A stretch of 9,486 nucleotides of DNA, taken from Calditrichota bacterium. Its GTDB lineage: Bacteria > Calditrichota > Calditrichia > RBG-13-44-9 > J075. Numbering within the stretch: position 1 is the first letter of the stretch; each line of letters begins with the position of its first letter. The notes beneath the pieces were generated by a model that was not told where the DNA came from, searched no databases, and worked only from the letters and a program-made list of their open reading frames with translations. The DNA lies in NCBI GenBank assembly GCA_024275555.1, contig JAJRYW010000286.1, positions 1-9,486 of the forward strand, given 5' to 3'. Both the position numbers and the translations under genes were made by a program. Of this stretch, positions 6,600 through 9,486 are shown in pieces.

Positions 6600-6767
6600 A
6601 TGAGTGTGATGTTTCTGTTAATTGGCGCCAGCTTGCTGGTGGCAGTAGGTTTTTTACTGGCCTTTTTATGGGCCGTAAAAAAGGGACAGTTTGACGACAA
6701 ATACACCCCGTCGATTCGGATGCTGATGGATGATCCCCCCAATACAAAAAATGAAACCAAAAAGTAG
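6600..6767 (+). CDS. ccoS: cbb3-type cytochrome oxidase assembly protein CcoS
   Basis: CcoS is a small single-span membrane protein needed to insert haem b and copper cofactors into the CcoN catalytic subunit. The 55-residue product starts MSVMFLLIGAS. It has one hydrophobic helix (about residues 4-25), then the family hallmark WAVKKGQFDDKYTPS (residues 24-38) and a short acidic and lysine-rich tail. The ATG is one base after the ccoI stop and is preceded by AGGAGG. A second ATG three codons in is possible but further from the ribosome binding site. The position between ccoI and ccoN is the usual one. The tail is longer and more polar than in some homologues, which is common in this family. 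Confidence 0.95.
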   Translation: MSVMFLLIGASLLVAVGFLLAFLWAVKKGQFDDKYTPSIRMLMDDPPNTKNETKK

Positions 6768-6773
6768 GAGGAG
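6766..6773 (+). promoter_or_regulatory. Strong Shine-Dalgarno site of ccoNO overlapping the ccoS stop
   Basis: AGGAGGAG shares its first two bases with the TAG stop of ccoS and lies 5 bases before the ATG at 6779. It is the strongest ribosome binding site in the window and fits high expression of the main oxidase subunit. Confidence 0.65.
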
Positions 6774-6778
6774 TTTAT

Positions 6779-8914
6779 ATGCAACGGTTAGAGACGTTTA
6801 GTTACGACAACCGGATCGTGCGCGATTTTGCTATTGCCACAATCATCTGGGGAATCGTGGGGATGCTGGTTGGGCTAATTATTGCCATTCAGCTTTTTTA
6901 CCCGAAGCTGAATATGGGAATTCCCTATCTCACCTTTGGCCGGATTCGTCCGCTCCATACCAATGCGGTAATTTTCGCCTTTGTCGGGAATGGAATCTTT
7001 ATGGGGGTTTACTATTCTCTGCAACGGCTCTGTAAAGCCCGCATGTTCAGCGATTTGCTGGGCAAGCTTCATTTCTGGGGCTGGCAAATTATTATTGTGT
7101 CCGCGGCGATTTCTTTACCGCTGGGCTTTACCACCAGTAAAGAATATGCCGAGCTGGAATGGCCGATCGACATATTGATTGCCGTAGTATGGGTCATCTT
7201 CGGAATCAATATGATTGGCACAATCATGAAGCGGCGGGAACAACATCTTTATGTAGCCATCTGGTTTTACATCGCCACATTTTTTACGGTGGCCATGCTG
7301 CACATTGTTAACTCGTTCGAAATCCCGGTGACATTAATGAAGAGTTACCCGCTCTTTGCCGGGGTGCAAGACGCGCTGGTGCAATGGTGGTACGGCCACA
7401 ATGCGGTTGCGTTCTTCTTAACCACCCCCTACCTCGGCTTGATGTACTATTTTATGCCCAAAGCAGCGGAACGGCCGGTTTATTCGTATCGTTTATCCAT
7501 CATCCATTTCTGGGCTTTGATTTTCCTGTACATCTGGGCGGGGCCGCACCACCTGCTCTACACCTCGCTGCCGGACTGGGCCCAGTCGCTGGGAACCACC
7601 TTCTCGCTGATGCTGATTGCGCCCTCCTGGGGAGGAATGTTGAATGGTTTACTGACCTTGCGGGGCGCCTGGGACAGGGTGCGCCAGGACCCCGTGCTCA
7701 AATTCCTGGTCGTCGCCGTAACCGCTTACGGGATGTCCACCTTCGAAGGCCCCATGATGTCTATAAAGAGCATCAATGCGCTTTCGCACTTTACCGATTG
7801 GACCATCGCTCATGTGCACATTGGCGCCTTAGGCTGGAACGGCTTTCTTACCTTTGGTATCCTCTATTGGCTTGTTCCCAGGCTCTACAAAACCAAATTG
7901 CACTCGGTTAAAATGGCTAATTTCCATTTTTGGATCGGAACCCTCGGGATTGTTTTTTACGCCATTCCCATGTATTTTGCCGGCATTACCCAGGGGTTGA
8001 TGTGGAAACAATTTACTGCCGAGGGACTGCTTCAGTATCCGATCTTTCTACAAACCGTGACTCAAATTCTGCCCATGTATATGCTGCGGGCTTTAGGTGG
8101 AACGCTATACCTTGCCGGCGCTCTTATTAGCGCTTACAACCTGGCCGTTACCATGAAAAAAGGCAGCCTGCTTGCCAACGAAGAAGCGCAAGCTCCCGCA
8201 CTCGTTGACCAGGAAGAACATCATGTTAAAAATGTCTATGGCCATCGTTGGCTGGAACGCCGTCCCATCCAGTTTATGATCTTAACGGTCGTGGCGGTAA
8301 CCATCGGCGGGCTGGTGGAATTTGTACCCACCTTCCTGATAAAATCAAACATTCCCACCATTGCCAGCGTCAAACCCTACACGCCGCTGGAATTGCACGG
8401 CCGGGATATTTATATCCGGGAAGGCTGCAACACCTGCCACTCCCAGATGATCCGTCCCTTCCGTTCCGAAACAGAGCGCTACGGGGAGTACTCCAAAGCC
8501 GGTGAATTCGTATATGATCATCCTTTTTTGTGGGGTTCCAAGCGGATTGGGCCGGACCTTCACCGGATAGGCGGAAAATATCCGGACGCCTGGCACTTTA
8601 ACCACATGCTGGACCCCCAGTCAACCTCCTCGGGTTCTATTATGCCGCCGTTCCCATGGTTGATTGAAGACCTGCTGGACACCACCTCTACTGCAGCAAA
8701 AATCAGGGCCATGCAAGCATTAGGCGTGCCCTACCCGGATGGATATGCCAATGTAGCCAATAAGGATGTTGCCACTCAGGCGCAGCAAATTGCCGACAAC
8801 CTCAGGGCGTCTAAAATAGATATCACCTCGGACAAGGAGATCATCGCCCTGATTGCCTATTTGCAGCGGCTCGGCACGGATATTAAAGCGGAAAGAACCG
8901 CTTCATTTAAATAG
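6779..8914 (+). CDS. ccoNO: Fused cbb3 cytochrome c oxidase subunits I and II (CcoN-CcoO)
   Basis: This 711-residue protein joins the catalytic haem-copper subunit CcoN (about 1-461) to the monohaem cytochrome c subunit CcoO (about 495-711) in one open frame. The CcoN part has about twelve membrane segments and every key residue: H60 and H347 for haem b, H345 for haem b3, H207, H257 and H258 for CuB, and Y251, the tyrosine cross-linked to the CuB histidine in C-family oxidases. These numbers coincide with those I recall for Pseudomonas stutzeri CcoN. E323 is also present. A polar linker rich in E, Q and H (about 462-497) leads to the CcoO membrane anchor (about 498-516). The periplasmic haem site CNTCH follows (C550, C553, H554), with M622 in IMPPFPW as the likely axial ligand. 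The enzyme reduces O2 to water and pumps protons. The fusion is known in Bacteroidota and relatives. Upstream ccoS and downstream ccoQ are in the same operon. Confidence 0.96.
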   Translation: MQRLETFSYDNRIVRDFAIATIIWGIVGMLVGLIIAIQLFYPKLNMGIPYLTFGRIRPLHTNAVIFAFVGNGIFMGVYYSLQRLCKARMFSDLLGKLHFWGWQIIIVSAAISLPLGFTTSKEYAELEWPIDILIAVVWVIFGINMIGTIMKRREQHLYVAIWFYIATFFTVAMLHIVNSFEIPVTLMKSYPLFAGVQDALVQWWYGHNAVAFFLTTPYLGLMYYFMPKAAERPVYSYRLSIIHFWALIFLYIWAGPHHLLYTSLPDWAQSLGTTFSLMLIAPSWGGMLNGLLTLRGAWDRVRQDPVLKFLVVAVTAYGMSTFEGPMMSIKSINALSHFTDWTIAHVHIGALGWNGFLTFGILYWLVPRLYKTKLHSVKMANFHFWIGTLGIVFYAIPMYFAGITQGLMWKQFTAEGLLQYPIFLQTVTQILPMYMLRALGGTLYLAGALISAYNLAVTMKKGSLLANEEAQAPALVDQEEHHVKNVYGHRWLERRPIQFMILTVVAVTIGGLVEFVPTFLIKSNIPTIASVKPYTPLELHGRDIYIREGCNTCHSQMIRPFRSETERYGEYSKAGEFVYDHPFLWGSKRIGPDLHRIGGKYPDAWHFNHMLDPQSTSSGSIMPPFPWLIEDLLDTTSTAAKIRAMQALGVPYPDGYANVANKDVATQAQQIADNLRASKIDITSDKEIIALIAYLQRLGTDIKAERTASFK

Positions 8915-8916
8915 AT

Positions 8917-8921
8917 AGGAG
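8917..8921 (+). promoter_or_regulatory. Shine-Dalgarno site deciding the ccoQ start
   Basis: AGGAG lies 8 bases before the ATG at 8930 but only 2 bases before the ATG at 8924. The spacing favours 8930 as the true start. Confidence 0.6.
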
Positions 8922-8929
8922 CTATGCTC

Positions 8930-9112
8930 ATGTTTAAAGATCTTTTAAACTCCATCACCGGAGTCGAAATTTGGCCGCTCATTGGCTTGTTTATCTTTGT
9001 TGGAGTCTTCCTGGGGGTAATTATCTGGATTTTCCGCTTAGACAAAGGATTAATCCAAAGGATGAAGAATTTGCCCCTGGAATCCGATTCCACGATAAAA
9101 AACGGAGACTAA
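8930..9112 (+). CDS. ccoQ: Small cbb3 oxidase subunit CcoQ/FixQ-like
   Basis: CcoQ is a small single-span protein that stabilises the cbb3 complex. The 60-residue product begins MFKDLLNSITGVEIWP, crosses the membrane once (about residues 15-35), continues with WIFRLDKG (about 33-40), and ends in a short charged tail. This is the pattern of Bacteroidota-type CcoQ. An upstream ATG at 8924 would add two residues but sits too close to AGGAG. The gene begins 15 bp after the ccoNO stop and ends 3 bp before ccoP. Assignment rests on the length, the single helix, the RLDKG signature and the position between ccoO and ccoP, because primary sequence is poorly conserved in this family. Confidence 0.85.
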   Translation: MFKDLLNSITGVEIWPLIGLFIFVGVFLGVIIWIFRLDKGLIQRMKNLPLESDSTIKNGD

Positions 9113-9115
9113 GCT

Positions 9116-9486
9116 ATGGTAAAGAAATTCAATAAAGTCAAAGATGAACTTCTTGATCATGATTTCGATGGAATCCAGGAATTAGATAACGAACTGCCGC
9201 CCTGGTGGTTATATCTGTTCTATTTTACCATCGTTATCGCCATCGTGTACATGATTCACTATCATGTGCTGGGAACCGGCCCATCTTCCGAAGAAGAATA
9301 CATGGCAGAAATGTCGCGGGCCGCGGAAATATACCAAAAAGCCCCGCAAGAACAGGAGGAAGAAATCGGACCCATCGCGGCCTTTACCGACGCCGCCAAC
9401 CTGGAAGCCGGAAAAGCGGTTTTTGCTAAAAACTGCCTCCCCTGCCATGGTCCAAACGGAGAAGGCCTTGTCGGTCCCAATTTGAC
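9116..9486 (+). CDS. ccoP: cbb3 oxidase cytochrome c subunit III CcoP, 3'-truncated by the window edge
   Basis: CcoP is the membrane-anchored cytochrome c that receives electrons and passes them to CcoO and CcoN. The first 123 residues are visible. They include a cytoplasmic N-terminus with the family signature DGIQELDNELPPWW (18-31) and a membrane helix (about 31-52). A charged, glutamate-rich linker (about 57-84) precedes the start of the first cytochrome c domain, with haem motif CLPCH (C107, C110, H111) and GEGLVGPNL. CcoP normally carries two haem c sites; the second would lie beyond the right edge. The ATG at 9116 is preceded by GGAG at 9104-9107 with 8-base spacing, and it lies 3 bp after the ccoQ stop. 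No stop codon is reached in this frame before the edge. Confidence 0.95.
   Translation, partial: MVKKFNKVKDELLDHDFDGIQELDNELPPWWLYLFYFTIVIAIVYMIHYHVLGTGPSSEEEYMAEMSRAAEIYQKAPQEQEEEIGPIAAFTDAANLEAGKAVFAKNCLPCHGPNGEGLVGPNL

Noticed and set aside
7384..7911. 175-codon overlapping frame inside ccoNO
   Set aside because: It lies in another frame of a strongly conserved gene, its translation has no recognisable family pattern, and it is best explained as a shadow.
8924..8929. ccoQ start at the first ATG
   Set aside because: The AGGAG site would be only 2 bases away; the ATG at 8930 has 8-base spacing and gives the family-like MFK start.
1..9486. Mobile element, phage, CRISPR or defence system
   Set aside because: No transposase, integrase, spaced repeats, terminal inverted repeats or tRNA attachment site was found; all genes are housekeeping or respiratory.

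Overview
The window is chromosomal DNA of a respiring bacterium. It contains an aerobic cbb3-type cytochrome c oxidase cluster next to a housekeeping tRNA-modification gene. CcoN and CcoO are fused into one polypeptide, an arrangement I associate with Bacteroidota and relatives (FCB group, for example Calditrichota or Ignavibacteria). Moderate GC content and strong Shine-Dalgarno sites on several genes make a non-classical Bacteroidota or Calditrichota-like host plausible. This assignment is an inference; no rRNA or other phylogenetic marker apart from MnmG is present.

Layout. Positions 1-1863 (+) hold nearly all of mnmG (gidA); only about a dozen N-terminal codons are missing. The last codons of mnmG contain a perfect 16-bp palindrome at 1839-1854 that matches the ParB centromere site parS. 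parS sites and mnmG commonly lie near the chromosomal origin, so this segment is probably origin-proximal. Converging on mnmG with a 3-bp gap is an egtD-type histidine N-alpha-methyltransferase (1867-2874, -). A 341-bp non-coding stretch follows (2875-3215). It holds the upstream regions of two divergent genes, a GC-rich cluster of inverted repeats (about 3030-3085), and an AT-rich inverted repeat in front of the next gene.

From 3216 to the right edge everything is on the + strand and serves cbb3 oxidase. The order is a SafE/DsbD_2-type membrane protein with paired cysteines, the copper P-type ATPase CcoI, the small assembly protein CcoS (55 aa), the fused catalytic/cytochrome subunit CcoNO, the small membrane subunit CcoQ, and the start of the cytochrome c subunit CcoP, which is cut by the right edge. 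ccoI-ccoS-ccoNO-ccoQ-ccoP are spaced by 1 to 15 bp and look like one operon. The SafE-like gene is separated from ccoI by 161 bp that may hold a second promoter.

How the genes work together: CcoI moves Cu(I) across the membrane for the CuB centre, CcoS is needed for cofactor insertion, and the SafE-like protein may handle copper or thiols during maturation. CcoNO, CcoQ and CcoP form the terminal oxidase that reduces O2 at high affinity. All catalytic residues I could check in CcoI and CcoNO are present, so the oxidase appears functional. I found no mobile element, CRISPR array, tRNA or rRNA, and no convincing undescribed system. The most unusual items are the parS site inside a gene end, an 18-bp perfect palindrome inside egtD, and the structured intergenic region.
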